A stretch of 64,000 nucleotides of DNA from Candidatus Bipolaricaulis sibiricus (GTDB taxonomy: Bacteria > Bipolaricaulota > Bipolaricaulia > Bipolaricaulales > Bipolaricaulaceae), in the NCBI GenBank assembly GCA_004102645.1, contig CP034928.1, positions 186,001 to 250,000 of the forward strand, read 5' to 3'. Position 1 is the stretch's first letter; the number at the start of each line of letters is the position of its first letter. A program made the position numbers and the translations under genes. Below are positions 22,842 to 30,917 of this stretch, one piece after another. The notes below the pieces were generated by a model. That model did no database searches, was not told where the DNA came from, and worked only from the letters and a program-made list of their open reading frames with translations.

Positions 22842-24146
22842 CTAGTTGATCTGTTCCCCGGGTTTGGGCTCGGGGTGCAGCGTGAGGCGGACGGTCGTGA
22901 TCTCGCGGGCGCTTGCTCGTTCGACCGTGATCTCCGTCCGTCCAATGCGAAGCTTGGTTCCGATCTCGGGAATGTCCCCCAGGGTCTCCAGCACGAGCCC
23001 AGCGACCGTGACCGCCTCGTCTTCAGGGAGATCCGCACCCAGGCTGCGGTTCACGGTGCGAACCTCGGCGTCCCCCCCGACGATGGCCTCGGTTGGGGAC
23101 AAACGCCGGATGAGGGGTCGCGGCCGCCGGCGGTCGTATTCGTCTTCGATCTCGCCCACGATCTCCTCGAGGATGTCCTCGAGGGTCACGATCCCCGCCA
23201 CTCCGCCGTATTCGTCTACCACCACCGCCATGTGGGATCTCTCCTGCTGTAACTCCCGAAGGAGCGTGCTGATGGGCTTTGTGGTCGGAACGTAGGACAC
23301 AGGCCGGAGAAGGGTTGCCAGCGACACGTCCGACCGCACGTCGCCGAGGTGGGGGAGGAGGTCCTTGGCATGGAGAAGCCCGATCACGTTGTCCTGACTG
23401 CCCTGGTGCACCGGGTAGCGCGAGTGACCGTCTGAAACGATGAACTTCACCACTTCCGACAGGGGCGACTCGACGGCGATCGTCTTCATGTCCGTGCGCG
23501 GGACCATGATGTCCTCGGCTGTGATCTCATCGAGGGCCAGAATCCTGCGCATCATGTCCCCGTGCTCGGGAGACAGGGCTCCTCGTTCCTCCCCCATCTC
23601 GATGATGGACACGAGCTGATCCTTGGACAGCGGCGTCCGCTCGCGGGCGAAGAACTCCACGCCAAACGGGCGCACCAACTGCGCGCCCGCCCAGCGAAAG
23701 AAGCGCACCACGAGGTAGGAGGCCCGCATCAGCCTCCAGATGGGAACGATGACGGCCATCGCCAGCGCCTCGGGCCGGTTGCGGGCGAGGTTCTTGGGCG
23801 TGATCTCGCCGATGAGGAGGAGGAACGTGGTGAGGACGAGAGTGGTGATGAGACCGGTCACGTATGCGGGAAGCGTCTGCGGAAGGAGACGCAGGAACAG
23901 AAGCGTTGCCAGACTCGACGCCGCTACGTTGACGAGGTTGTTGTAGATGACGATGCAGGTGATGAACTCGTTCGGCTCCCGCACGAGGTGTTCGAGCGCC
24001 TTGACCCTGGTCTTCGAGGCCGTCTTCCGCAGGAGGTGCCGCACCCGCAGTTCGGGAATCGAGGTCAGGGCAGTCTCGGCAGCCGAGAACAACGCCGAGA
24101 GGAGGAGAAGAAGAAAAAGAACCGTACTTTGCGATTCGACGCTCAC
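22842..24146 (-). CDS. CNNM/CorC-family membrane protein (DUF21 - CBS pair - CorC/HlyC domain)
   Basis: 434 residues from the GTG at 24146 (GAGGTGAT 6 nt upstream); an ATG at 24188 is possible. An N-terminal DUF21 membrane domain has four hydrophobic segments (TVLFLLLLLSALFSAAETAL is the first). A CBS pair follows (VPRTDMKTIAVESPLSEVVKFIVSDGHSRYPV; the second around LRPVSYVPTTKPISTLL), then the CorC_HlyC domain (GGDAEVRTVNRSLG). The family is implicated in Mg2+/Co2+ efflux; the older name haemolysin is not functional evidence. It lies 10 nt upstream of the M1 peptidase gene. Confidence 0.9.
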   Translation of the reverse strand: MSVESQSTVLFLLLLLSALFSAAETALTSIPELRVRHLLRKTASKTRVKALEHLVREPNEFITCIVIYNNLVNVAASSLATLLFLRLLPQTLPAYVTGLITTLVLTTFLLLIGEITPKNLARNRPEALAMAVIVPIWRLMRASYLVVRFFRWAGAQLVRPFGVEFFARERTPLSKDQLVSIIEMGEERGALSPEHGDMMRRILALDEITAEDIMVPRTDMKTIAVESPLSEVVKFIVSDGHSRYPVHQGSQDNVIGLLHAKDLLPHLGDVRSDVSLATLLRPVSYVPTTKPISTLLRELQQERSHMAVVVDEYGGVAGIVTLEDILEEIVGEIEDEYDRRRPRPLIRRLSPTEAIVGGDAEVRTVNRSLGADLPEDEAVTVAGLVLETLGDIPEIGTKLRIGRTEITVERASAREITTVRLTLHPEPKPGEQIN

Positions 24147-24217
24147 CTCGTCATCACCTCGGGCGTCATTATAGTCGGGCGGTGCCATTCGCTATAGTGC
24201 AGTTCAGGTAAGCGTTG

Positions 24218-24246
24218 TTGTGCTCGCCTTCGCGGGGCCGTAGACT
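24218..24246 (+). promoter_or_regulatory. Putative leaderless promoter of ffh
   Basis: TTGTGC (24218-24223), exactly 17 nt of spacer, TAGACT (24241-24246), then 7 nt to the GTG at 24254. No Shine-Dalgarno sequence is present. Confidence 0.45.
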
Positions 24247-24253
24247 TCCCCCT

Positions 24254-25561
24254 GTGTTCGAGTCGTTGACCGAGCGATTGTCACAGGCATTCCGCAAGCT
24301 CCGTGCTCCAGGGCGGCTCACCCAGGCGGAGGTTCAATCCGGTCTGCGGGAGATTCGGCAGGCCCTTCTTGCTGCCGACGTCCACTACGGCGTAGTCCGG
24401 GACCTCCTGGCGCGGGTTGAGGAGCGGTCGGTGGGGGAGAAGGTGGTGGAGTCACTGGCCCCAGCCGAGCAGCTGTTGGCGATTGTGCGTGGGGAGATGG
24501 CAGCTGCCATGGGGGGCGAGGCGGCCAAGCTCCGGCTGTCCGGTCGCCCGGCGATCGTCCTCCTTGTGGGCCCGGCAGGGTCCGGGAAGACGACCACCGC
24601 GGGGAAGCTGGCCCGCCACCTCGCCCGCAGGGGCCGCAAGCCCCTGCTTGTGTGCGCCGATCCCCAGCGCCCCGCGGCCGCTGAGCAGCTCTCGATCCAC
24701 GCGTCGCGGCTCGGGGTGGCGTTCGCGTCGGCGGTTGAGGACCCGGTTGGGGCGGTGGGTCGTGCGGCGGACCGGGCACGACGGGAGCTTCTCGACATCC
24801 TGGTCGTGGACACGCCGGGTACCCCCCCCGGGATGCCTCCGCCCTCGTTCGTGACGGAACTGGTGACCTCGCTTGGCCCGAGCGATGTCCTCCTCGTGCT
24901 CGATGCGATGGTGGGTCAAGAAGCGGTGCGAATGGGCGAGGCGTTCACTTCGCTCGGGATCACAGGGCTCGTTCTGACCAAGCTCGATGGGGATGCCCGC
25001 GGCGGGGCGGCGCTGTCGCTACCGACCCGGCTCGGGAAGCCTGTCGTGTTCGTCGGCGTCGGCGAAGGACCGGGCGACCTTGAGGCGTTCGATCCGGGGC
25101 GGATGGCAGACCGGATCCTCGGGTTCGGCGACCTTGCCGGGCTGGCGGAGAAGCTGGCCGAGGTGGGAGGGGATCAGGTAGCGGCTACAGCTGCTCGGGT
25201 ACGCGAGGGGACCTTCACCCTGGAGGATTTCCTCACCCAGTTCGAGGCAATGACCCGCGCCGGTCCGCTCGACCAGCTGCTGGCGAAGATCCCCGGACTG
25301 GGGAAGGTCGCCCAAGACGAACAGATCGAGGCCGAGCTCCGGCGGACGCGGGCGATCATCCAGTCGATGACAGTTGAGGAGCGGCGAGGGCCCCATATAA
25401 TCGGGGCCAGCCGCAAGCGCCGTATCGCCCGCGGGTCGGGAACCACTGTTCAGGAAGTGAACCAGCTTCTGTCCCAATACGAGCAGGCACGGCGTCTGGT
25501 GCGAGGGTTCGGCAAGCGGCGCATGCCCCCCGGGTGGGGCGGACACGTTCAGACGAGGTGA
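24254..25561 (+). CDS. ffh: Signal recognition particle protein Ffh (SRP54), atypical G3 motif
   Basis: 435 residues from the GTG at 24254. It has an N domain (FESLTERLSQAFRKL...), a GTPase with G1 GPAGSGKTTTAGKLA, DPQRPAAAEQL, G4 TKLDGDARGG, and an M domain with IPGLGK, RKRRIARGSGTTVQEVNQLL. This is the cytosolic GTPase that delivers signal-sequence-bearing ribosomes to FtsY. The near-invariant DTAGR motif is here DTPGT followed by PPGMPPPS (about residue 186-198). This could alter GTP hydrolysis or indicate a local sequencing problem. It starts an operon with rpsP, khpA and trmD. Confidence 0.93.
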   Translation: MFESLTERLSQAFRKLRAPGRLTQAEVQSGLREIRQALLAADVHYGVVRDLLARVEERSVGEKVVESLAPAEQLLAIVRGEMAAAMGGEAAKLRLSGRPAIVLLVGPAGSGKTTTAGKLARHLARRGRKPLLVCADPQRPAAAEQLSIHASRLGVAFASAVEDPVGAVGRAADRARRELLDILVVDTPGTPPGMPPPSFVTELVTSLGPSDVLLVLDAMVGQEAVRMGEAFTSLGITGLVLTKLDGDARGGAALSLPTRLGKPVVFVGVGEGPGDLEAFDPGRMADRILGFGDLAGLAEKLAEVGGDQVAATAARVREGTFTLEDFLTQFEAMTRAGPLDQLLAKIPGLGKVAQDEQIEAELRRTRAIIQSMTVEERRGPHIIGASRKRRIARGSGTTVQEVNQLLSQYEQARRLVRGFGKRRMPPGWGGHVQTR

Positions 25562-25565
25562 TGGG

Positions 25566-25865
25566 ATGGTCAAGATCAGACTCATGCGGGTGGGCAAGCG
25601 CAAGCAGCCCAGCTATCGAATCGTCGTGATGGAAAGCACGGACAAGCAGGGCGGGCGCGCAGTGGCCGCGATTGGTCACTACAACCCGCTCGCCGAGCCT
25701 GAGGAGTTCACGGTGGACACGGAGGCGGCTCTCGCCTGGTTGCGTCGGGGGGCCCAACCGTCCCAGGCGGCGCGGCGGCTGCTCGCGAAGAGCGGCGTTC
25801 TGAAGGCCCTCGCGGGTGCACCTTCGAGCCCCGGGGCTCCGTCGGGCGAAGGAGATGCTGGCTGA
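25566..25865 (+). CDS. rpsP: 30S ribosomal protein S16
   Basis: 99 residues beginning MVKIRLMRVGKRKQPSYRIVV, the S16 signature, with IGHYNPL and the ALAWLRRGAQPSQAARRLL helix. It assembles early in the 30S body. It begins 4 nt after the ffh stop, and its end overlaps the start of the KH-domain gene. The order ffh-rpsP-khpA-trmD is a classical bacterial arrangement, here without rimM. Confidence 0.97.
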   Translation: MVKIRLMRVGKRKQPSYRIVVMESTDKQGGRAVAAIGHYNPLAEPEEFTVDTEAALAWLRRGAQPSQAARRLLAKSGVLKALAGAPSSPGAPSGEGDAG

Positions 25866-26076
25866 CCTGGCTCGTTACCTGCTCCGCGCAGTGATCTCGC
25901 GGCCGGGCGAGGTTCACGTCGAGCACGTCCTGTCCGGCCAGGTGGACTTCCTCTTTCTTCGTCTCTCGGGACACGAGGGCAGCTCGCTCTCCGCACGCGA
26001 CCGTGAAGCGGTCGCATCGGTCATCGAGGCCGTTGGGGCGCGGTCTGGGCGCACGGTGATCGTGGACTGGCGATGA
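25855..26076 (+). CDS. khpA: KH-domain RNA-binding protein KhpA
   Basis: 73 residues from the ATG at 25855, overlapping the rpsP end by 11 nt, and overlapping trmD by 4 nt. The single KH domain has the expected layout (LADLARYLLRAVI; FLFLRLSGHEGSSLSARDREAVASVIEAV). The usual GKxGR loop reads GHEGSS, as is common in KhpA-type proteins where the loop is degenerate. It is thought to act with KhpB as a global RNA chaperone. Placement between rpsP and trmD supports the assignment. Confidence 0.82.
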   Translation: MLADLARYLLRAVISRPGEVHVEHVLSGQVDFLFLRLSGHEGSSLSARDREAVASVIEAVGARSGRTVIVDWR

Positions 26077-26777
26077 GGTTCGACGTCGTCACGCTGCATC
26101 CGGAGATGCTTGTTCCCTTCGCATCCGCGGGAATCCTCCGCGGGGCGCAGGACAAGGGCCTGATCGAGATCCACCTCCACGACCTGCGCCTGTTCTCCCC
26201 CGACGAGCACGGGATCGTGGACGACCGGCCGTTCGGGGGTGGGGCGGGGATGGTGATGCGCCCCGAGCCGTTCGCGCGCGCGCTGGAGGCCATCGAGGCC
26301 GCGGCGGGCCGCCGCCCGTACGCGGTTCTCCTCTCCCCCCAGGGCGCCCGGTTCACCCAGCAGGTTGCCCAAGACCTTGCCCGGCAGCCCTCCCTCGCGC
26401 TCCTCTGCGGCCGCTACGAGGGGGTGGACGAGCGGGTCGCGGTTTTGTGTGACCTCGAGCTCTCGATCGGCGACTACGTCCTCGCGGGGGGCGAGCTCGC
26501 TGCGGCCGTGGTCCTGGAGACGACGGCGCGCATGGTCCCCGGGGTTGTGGGCCGGCACGAATCCGCGGCCACGGACTCCTTCTACTGCGGACCGAAGCTG
26601 GGGTACCCCCAGTACACCCGCCCCCGGGTGTTCCGGGGGATGGAGGTTCCGGAGGTCCTCCTCTCCGGCGACCACGAGAAGATCCGCCGCTGGCGCGAGC
26701 GGGAGGCGTGGCGGAAGACCCTCCGCAACCGCCCCGACCTCGTGGGGTTGAGCCTGCCCCCGACCCCTACCGGTTAG
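26073..26777 (+). CDS. trmD: tRNA (guanine37-N1)-methyltransferase TrmD
   Basis: 234 residues. It begins MRFDVVTLHPEML and carries DDRPFGGGAGMVMRPEP, LLCGRYEGVDERV and the trefoil-knot SAM site IGDYVLAGGELAA, plus VPEVLLSGDHEKIRRWR. It methylates G37 next to the anticodon to prevent frameshifting. It is the last gene of the operon. RimM, often encoded between the KH protein and TrmD, is missing here. Confidence 0.97.
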   Translation: MRFDVVTLHPEMLVPFASAGILRGAQDKGLIEIHLHDLRLFSPDEHGIVDDRPFGGGAGMVMRPEPFARALEAIEAAAGRRPYAVLLSPQGARFTQQVAQDLARQPSLALLCGRYEGVDERVAVLCDLELSIGDYVLAGGELAAAVVLETTARMVPGVVGRHESAATDSFYCGPKLGYPQYTRPRVFRGMEVPEVLLSGDHEKIRRWREREAWRKTLRNRPDLVGLSLPPTPTG

Positions 26778-26797
26778 GACCCTATTGGACAGCCTGC

Positions 26798-26812
26798 GTG
26801 GCCCTCGGCCAC
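26798..26812. terminator. Small hairpin between convergent trmD and yqgF
   Basis: GTGGCC CTC GGCCAC forms a 6-bp stem with a 3-nt loop and is followed by a T/C-rich stretch (GTGTCTTTCCC). It is the only stem in the 54-nt convergent gap and may act in both directions. Confidence 0.3.
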
Positions 26813-26831
26813 CGTGTCTTTCCCACAAACG

Positions 26832-27248
26832 CTAGGTTCGTGTCGCGCGGTCGAGCCACGCCTGGAGGATGAGCACGGCGGACAGCGTGTCGGACCGCTC
26901 CCTGCGGGCCCTTCGGGACAGCCCGCCCTCGACCATCGCCCGGTCGGCTTCGGACGAGGTGAGCCGCTCATCCACGTAGTGGACGGGGAGCCCCGCGTCC
27001 CGGGCGACGGCCTCCGCGAGGGCGCGCGTCTTCGCCACTTGCTCCCCCTCGGTGCCGTCCATGTGGAGGGGGAGGCCCACCACCAGCGCCACCGCACCCG
27101 CTTCCCGTGCCAGCTGGGCAAGATGGTGAACGTCCTCTCCCGGAGACCGGCGGGTGTAGACCCCGTGGGGGCTGGCGATCGTGCCCGTCTCGTCGGAGAG
27201 AGCGATCCCTACCCGCCGATCCCCGATGTCCAGCCCCAACACCCTCAT
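26832..27248 (-). CDS. yqgF: Putative pre-16S rRNA nuclease YqgF/RuvX
   Basis: 138 residues from the ATG at 27248. It has MRVLGLDIGDRRVGIALSD (RNase H-like strand with catalytic Asp), VVGLPLHMDGTEG, YVDERLTSSEA and a terminal Asp in RSDTLSAVLIL. The family processes the 16S rRNA 5' end. It is the last gene of the minus-strand operon with ruvA and yigZ. Confidence 0.94.
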   Translation of the reverse strand: MRVLGLDIGDRRVGIALSDETGTIASPHGVYTRRSPGEDVHHLAQLAREAGAVALVVGLPLHMDGTEGEQVAKTRALAEAVARDAGLPVHYVDERLTSSEADRAMVEGGLSRRARRERSDTLSAVLILQAWLDRATRT

Positions 27249-27269
27249 CTTCCCTGATCCAACCTCCGC

Positions 27270-27297
27270 GTCACTCGTCACGCGTCACCCGTCACCC
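27270..27297. repeat. TCACCCG-type tandem micro-repeat at the 3' end of ruvA
   Basis: GTCACTCGTCACGCGTCACC and the following CGTCACCC are four imperfect copies of a 7-8 bp GTCACCC unit. The ruvA stop codon (27292-27294) lies inside it. The same unit occurs at 42413-42440 and 47769-47803, also at gene ends. Confidence 0.75.
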
Positions 27298-27879
27298 TTT
27301 GGCCAGCAGGGTGAGCGCGCGGCGGATGAGTTCCTCCACCGAGGCGTCGGGTGCCTCCCGCATCAGCTTCTCCACCGCCCGCCGGGCCTCGGCCTCGGGG
27401 AACCCGAGGACCTTCGAGGTGAGGGCCTTGACCACGACCTGGGCCTTCTCCGACGCCGGGGACGGCCCGACCGGGGCCCACTGGGCGAGCTTCCCCGACA
27501 GCTCGACCATCACCCGCTGCGCGGTGCGGCGGCCGATCCCCTTCACCCCGTCGAGGGCCGAGAGGTCGCCCTGTCGCACCGCGGCCGAGAGCTCGGCCGG
27601 CGGCAGCGCCGACACGAGCCGGAACGCGAGCTTGGGGCCCACCTGGGGGACGGAGAGAAGGGCCACAAACATCTCCCGCTCCTCGCGGGTCGCGAACCCC
27701 CACAGCTCGGCCCCGTCGTCGCGGAGGATGAGGTGGGTGAGAAGCCGCGCCGTGTCGCTCGAGCGAAGCTCGTTCACTGTTCGCGCTGGAACCGCGACCC
27801 TCAGTCCGATCCCCCCCACCGCGATCACGAGGGACTCCTCCCCCGCCTCGACGATCGGCCCCTCCACGAACTCAAGCAT
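27292..27879 (-). CDS. ruvA: Holliday junction branch migration protein RuvA
   Basis: 195 residues. Domain I (OB, MLEFVEGPIVEAGEESLVIAVGGIGL...) is followed by domain II with two helix-hairpin-helix motifs (VPQVGPKLAFRLVSALPP; VKGIGRRTAQRVMVELSGKL) and domain III, which contacts RuvB (GFPEAEARRAVEKLMRE). It binds four-way DNA junctions as tetramers. The start overlaps the yigZ stop. The stop falls within a TCACCCG micro-repeat, so the last residues may be repeat-derived. Confidence 0.95.
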   Translation of the reverse strand: MLEFVEGPIVEAGEESLVIAVGGIGLRVAVPARTVNELRSSDTARLLTHLILRDDGAELWGFATREEREMFVALLSVPQVGPKLAFRLVSALPPAELSAAVRQGDLSALDGVKGIGRRTAQRVMVELSGKLAQWAPVGPSPASEKAQVVVKALTSKVLGFPEAEARRAVEKLMREAPDASVEELIRRALTLLAKG

Positions 27880-28456
27880 CGCCGACCTCCCTCACCTCGC
27901 CCAGCGGGGCGACTGCCGCCTGAAACAGGGTCGCGTTCCCTTCGGGCACGGCGATCTCGGCCTCGGCCCGGCCGGTGAACCGCTGGGAGAGGACCCGCGC
28001 TTCGTGCCGTCGGGCAACCGCGAGGACGGCGCCGACTCTCTCGCGCTCCGCGAACACGACGAACCGCCTCTCCCGGACGACGGGGCGCACTTCGGCCGCC
28101 TCGAGGGCCGCTCGGGCCGCATCGCGGTACGCCCGGGCGAGGCCCCCCACCCCGAGCTTGACCCCGCCGAAGTAGCGGACCACGGCGACGAGGACGCCCC
28201 CCAGATCCTCGCCCTCGAGCAGGCTCAGGATCGGTCGTCCGGCCGAGCCAGACGGTTCGCCGTCGTCGCTCGCCCGGCCCTCGCCCGAACGAAGTCGGTA
28301 CGCGTACGGGACGTGGCGCGCGGTGTGGTGCTCCTTGCGGAGGCGGTCGAGGGCGCCCTCCACCTCTGCAACCGTGGTCACCGGAACGGCGTAGGCGAGG
28401 AACCGCGATCGCTCGCGGACAAGCTTCGCCTCGGCCGGTCGGGAGATCCCGTTCAT
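27872..28456 (-). CDS. yigZ: IMPACT/YigZ-family protein
   Basis: 194 residues from the ATG at 28456. The UPF0029 signature is intact: KLVRERSRFLAYAVPV, ASDDGEPSGSAGRPILSLLEG, GGVLVAVVRYFGGVKLGVGGLARAY. The C-terminal ferredoxin-like DUF1949 segment is about residues 130-190. IMPACT-like proteins associate with ribosomes or the stringent/GCN2-type response in eukaryotes; the bacterial role is unclear. It overlaps both neighbours by 4-8 nt. Confidence 0.9.
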   Translation of the reverse strand: MNGISRPAEAKLVRERSRFLAYAVPVTTVAEVEGALDRLRKEHHTARHVPYAYRLRSGEGRASDDGEPSGSAGRPILSLLEGEDLGGVLVAVVRYFGGVKLGVGGLARAYRDAARAALEAAEVRPVVRERRFVVFAERERVGAVLAVARRHEARVLSQRFTGRAEAEIAVPEGNATLFQAAVAPLGEVREVGDA

Positions 28457-29229
28457 CCGACCTTGGGGGGAGACTCGGTCTGGGCGAGGGCGGCGAGCTC
28501 GGCGAACGCACGGCGGACGTCCGCTTCCTCGCCCACGAGGAACAGGGTCACCGCGCCGCCACCTGGCCCCACGCCTCCGGTCGCAAGGTGCTCGGCCCGC
28601 ACGCCGTACAGGAGCGCGATCGCCTCGGCCTCGGTCACCACGGTGCCCGTGAGCGGGAAGAGCCCGATCGGGAACCCGGTCGCGTCGGTCACCTTCCCCA
28701 CCCCGACCTCGCGGGCGAGTTCGGTCACGAACCCGTGGATCGACTTTGCAGCCGAGATCGGGATCACGACCTCCACGCCCCGGGCGAGGGCGGGGACCGC
28801 AAGCTTTCCCACCGTTCCCCCCGCGGGGGAAGCCATGAACACCCCGCACACCCCCGATGGGTCGAGGACGTTCGCCCCCTTGACGACCACGTCGCCGGCC
28901 TTCAGTTCGGTCACGACCTCGTCGAGGGAAAGGTCCACGCGCGTCCCCTTTTCGAGAACGAGGGGTTGCGCCTGCCGCTCCGGAGGGACCCAGGTCAGGG
29001 TCTCGCCGATGTACCCCGCGCAGAACCGCTCCCGCTCGATCGGCGCTCCCAACAGCTCCTCGGCCACGTAGGCGTTCGTCGTCCCGAGGGTGACGACGAC
29101 GAGACCGTCCCGGAGGGCGCGCTGCACGGAGGGGAGGCGCGCCACGCCGCGGGCGATGAGGCGGCGCGCCGCGCCGGGGGGCAGGACGACGATCGCCCGT
29201 CGTTCGGTTGCGTTCCCATCCTTGGGCAT
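28453..29229 (-). CDS. Conserved-looking protein of unknown function
   Basis: 258 residues from the ATG at 29229. Not recognised. It is soluble and alpha/beta in composition, with Gly-rich turns that look functional: VVTLGTTNAYVAEELLGA, KAGDVVVKGANVLDPSG, MASPAGGTVGK, TGFPIGLFPLTGTVVTEAEA, ATGGVGPGGGAVTLFLVG. No signal peptide, Cys cluster or Walker motif. It heads the operon with yigZ, ruvA and yqgF and overlaps yigZ by 4 nt (ATGA). The regular motif spacing suggests a real enzyme family rather than a chance ORF. Confidence 0.75.
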   Translation of the reverse strand: MPKDGNATERRAIVVLPPGAARRLIARGVARLPSVQRALRDGLVVVTLGTTNAYVAEELLGAPIERERFCAGYIGETLTWVPPERQAQPLVLEKGTRVDLSLDEVVTELKAGDVVVKGANVLDPSGVCGVFMASPAGGTVGKLAVPALARGVEVVIPISAAKSIHGFVTELAREVGVGKVTDATGFPIGLFPLTGTVVTEAEAIALLYGVRAEHLATGGVGPGGGAVTLFLVGEEADVRRAFAELAALAQTESPPKVG

Positions 29230-29237
29230 GCTATAAC
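29208..29237 (+). promoter_or_regulatory. Putative promoter of the acyl-CoA ligase gene
   Basis: TTGCGT (29208-29213), 18 nt, TATAAC (29232-29237). The gene starts at 29276 with GGAG 6 nt before the ATG, so this transcript would have a normal short leader. Confidence 0.4.
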
Positions 29238-29264
29238 ACTAGCCAACGAGGCCGACCTCGGCAA
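29236..29264 (-). promoter_or_regulatory. Putative leaderless promoter of the unknown gene at 28453-29229
   Basis: Minus strand TTGCCG (29264-29259), exactly 17 nt, TAGTGT (29241-29236), then 6 nt to the ATG at 29229. It overlaps the divergent plus-strand promoter. Confidence 0.4.
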
Positions 29265-29275
29265 AGGAGTGGTGG

Positions 29276-30892
29276 ATGGTCTTCACACGCGAGGAGTACG
29301 AACGGGAGAAGCGGGAGTTCCGGTGGGAGATCCCCGCCGGGTACACGATCGCGGGGGCGGTAGACAGCCACGCCCGCGCCCATCCAGACAAGGCGTGCGT
29401 GCTGTGGGAATCGGAGAAGGGCGAGCGGCGGACGATGACATGGGGGGAGCTGTCGGACCAGTCGAGCCGGTTCGCCTCGGTGCTGATGGCCCTCGGGGTG
29501 GGGAAGGGCGACCCGGTGATGCACATCTTCCCGCGGATCCCCGAGGCGTTCGTGGCTCAGATCGGTACGTTCAAGGCGGGTGGGGTTGCCGTGCCTGGGA
29601 CGGACATGCTTCGCGCGAAGGACATCATCTATCGGGCCGAAACCGCCGGGGCGCGTACGGTGATCGCCCACGTCTCGACGATCGGCGAGGTGGAGGAGGT
29701 GCGGGGGAAGTGCCCGTTGGAGCACTTCGTCCTCATCGGGGGCGACAGGCCGGGGTGGACCTCGTTCGAGAAGGCAATGAAGAGCGCCCGGCCCGCGGCG
29801 CCGATCCCGCTCACTGCGCAAGACCCGCTTACGATCAACTTCACTTCGGGAACCACCGGGAACCCCAAGCCCGTCATGCACCGCCACCGGTGGATGTACG
29901 GCCACTCTCGGATCACCGCCCGCTACTTCTGGGGCGCGGAGCCCGACGACGTGATCTGGGCCACCACCGCCCCCGGGTGGGCGAAGTGGTACTGGGCGCC
30001 GATGGGGGTCGGCCTGACCACGGGCTGCACCCAACTCATGTACCACGGTCGGTTTGACGCCGAGCGGTACCTCGATCTGCTCGCCCGCTACCCAGTGACC
30101 AAGCTCTGCGCCACCCCGACCGAGTACCGGATCTTGATCCAGGTTCCCGACCTCGCGAAGCGGAAGGTGGCCCTGCGCGACGCCGTGTCAGCGGGTGAGC
30201 CCCTCAATGCCGAGGCGATCGAGGTCTTCCGCAAGGCATTCGGCATCACGATCCGCGACGGGTATGGCCAGACGGAGTCGGTGTGCCTGGCGTGCAACCC
30301 GCCGGGACTCCCGGTGAAGCCAGGCTCGATGGGCTTGCCCACGCCAGGGCTCAACGCGACCCCCATCGATGAGCACGGGGTCCCCGTGAAGCCAGGCGAG
30401 ATCGGCGAGATCGCCGTCGAGGTGGGGAACCCGGGGATCTTCGACGGCTATTGGAAGGACCCCCAGCTCACCGCCCAGGTCCTGTCCGGCAAGTGGTACC
30501 GCACCGGGGACCTCGTCCGAGTCGATGAGGACGGGTACTTCTTCTTCGAGGGGCGGGCCGACGACGTGATCAAGGCCTCCGGGTACCGAATCGGGCCGTT
30601 CGAGGTCGAGGACGCGCTCGTCTCCCACCCGGCGGTGGTCGAGGCGGCCGTCATCGGAGCGAACCACCCCGTGCGGGGCCAGATCGTGAAGGCGTTCGTG
30701 ATCCTCGCCAACGGTTACCAGCCGTCCGAAGCGCTCGTGACCGAGCTCCAGGACCACGTCAAGAAGGTGACCGCCCCCTACAAGTACCCGCGGGAGATCG
30801 AGTTCGTCTCCGAGCTTCCCAAGACGACGAGCGGCAAGATCAAGCGGGCCGAGCTGCGGAAGCGCGACGACGAACGCCGTCAGGCAGCCTGA
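29276..30892 (+). CDS. AMP-forming acyl-CoA synthetase (medium-chain/benzoate-CoA ligase-like)
   Basis: 538 residues from the ATG at 29276. The adenylate-forming core motif is FTSGTTGNPKPVMH (about 188-201), followed by DGYGQTE, the hinge YRTGDLVRVDEDGYFFFEGRADDVIK and the catalytic C-terminal Lys in TSGKIKRAEL. It activates a carboxylic acid through an acyl-adenylate to acyl-CoA; the acid is not determinable. In an organism using 2-oxoacid:ferredoxin oxidoreductases, such ligases can also run in reverse to make ATP, but that is speculation. It is followed by cytidine deaminase 25 nt later. Confidence 0.88.
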   Translation: MVFTREEYEREKREFRWEIPAGYTIAGAVDSHARAHPDKACVLWESEKGERRTMTWGELSDQSSRFASVLMALGVGKGDPVMHIFPRIPEAFVAQIGTFKAGGVAVPGTDMLRAKDIIYRAETAGARTVIAHVSTIGEVEEVRGKCPLEHFVLIGGDRPGWTSFEKAMKSARPAAPIPLTAQDPLTINFTSGTTGNPKPVMHRHRWMYGHSRITARYFWGAEPDDVIWATTAPGWAKWYWAPMGVGLTTGCTQLMYHGRFDAERYLDLLARYPVTKLCATPTEYRILIQVPDLAKRKVALRDAVSAGEPLNAEAIEVFRKAFGITIRDGYGQTESVCLACNPPGLPVKPGSMGLPTPGLNATPIDEHGVPVKPGEIGEIAVEVGNPGIFDGYWKDPQLTAQVLSGKWYRTGDLVRVDEDGYFFFEGRADDVIKASGYRIGPFEVEDALVSHPAVVEAAVIGANHPVRGQIVKAFVILANGYQPSEALVTELQDHVKKVTAPYKYPREIEFVSELPKTTSGKIKRAELRKRDDERRQAA

Positions 30893-30917
30893 GCCTCCAT
30901 CGGAACAGGGGACTGTC

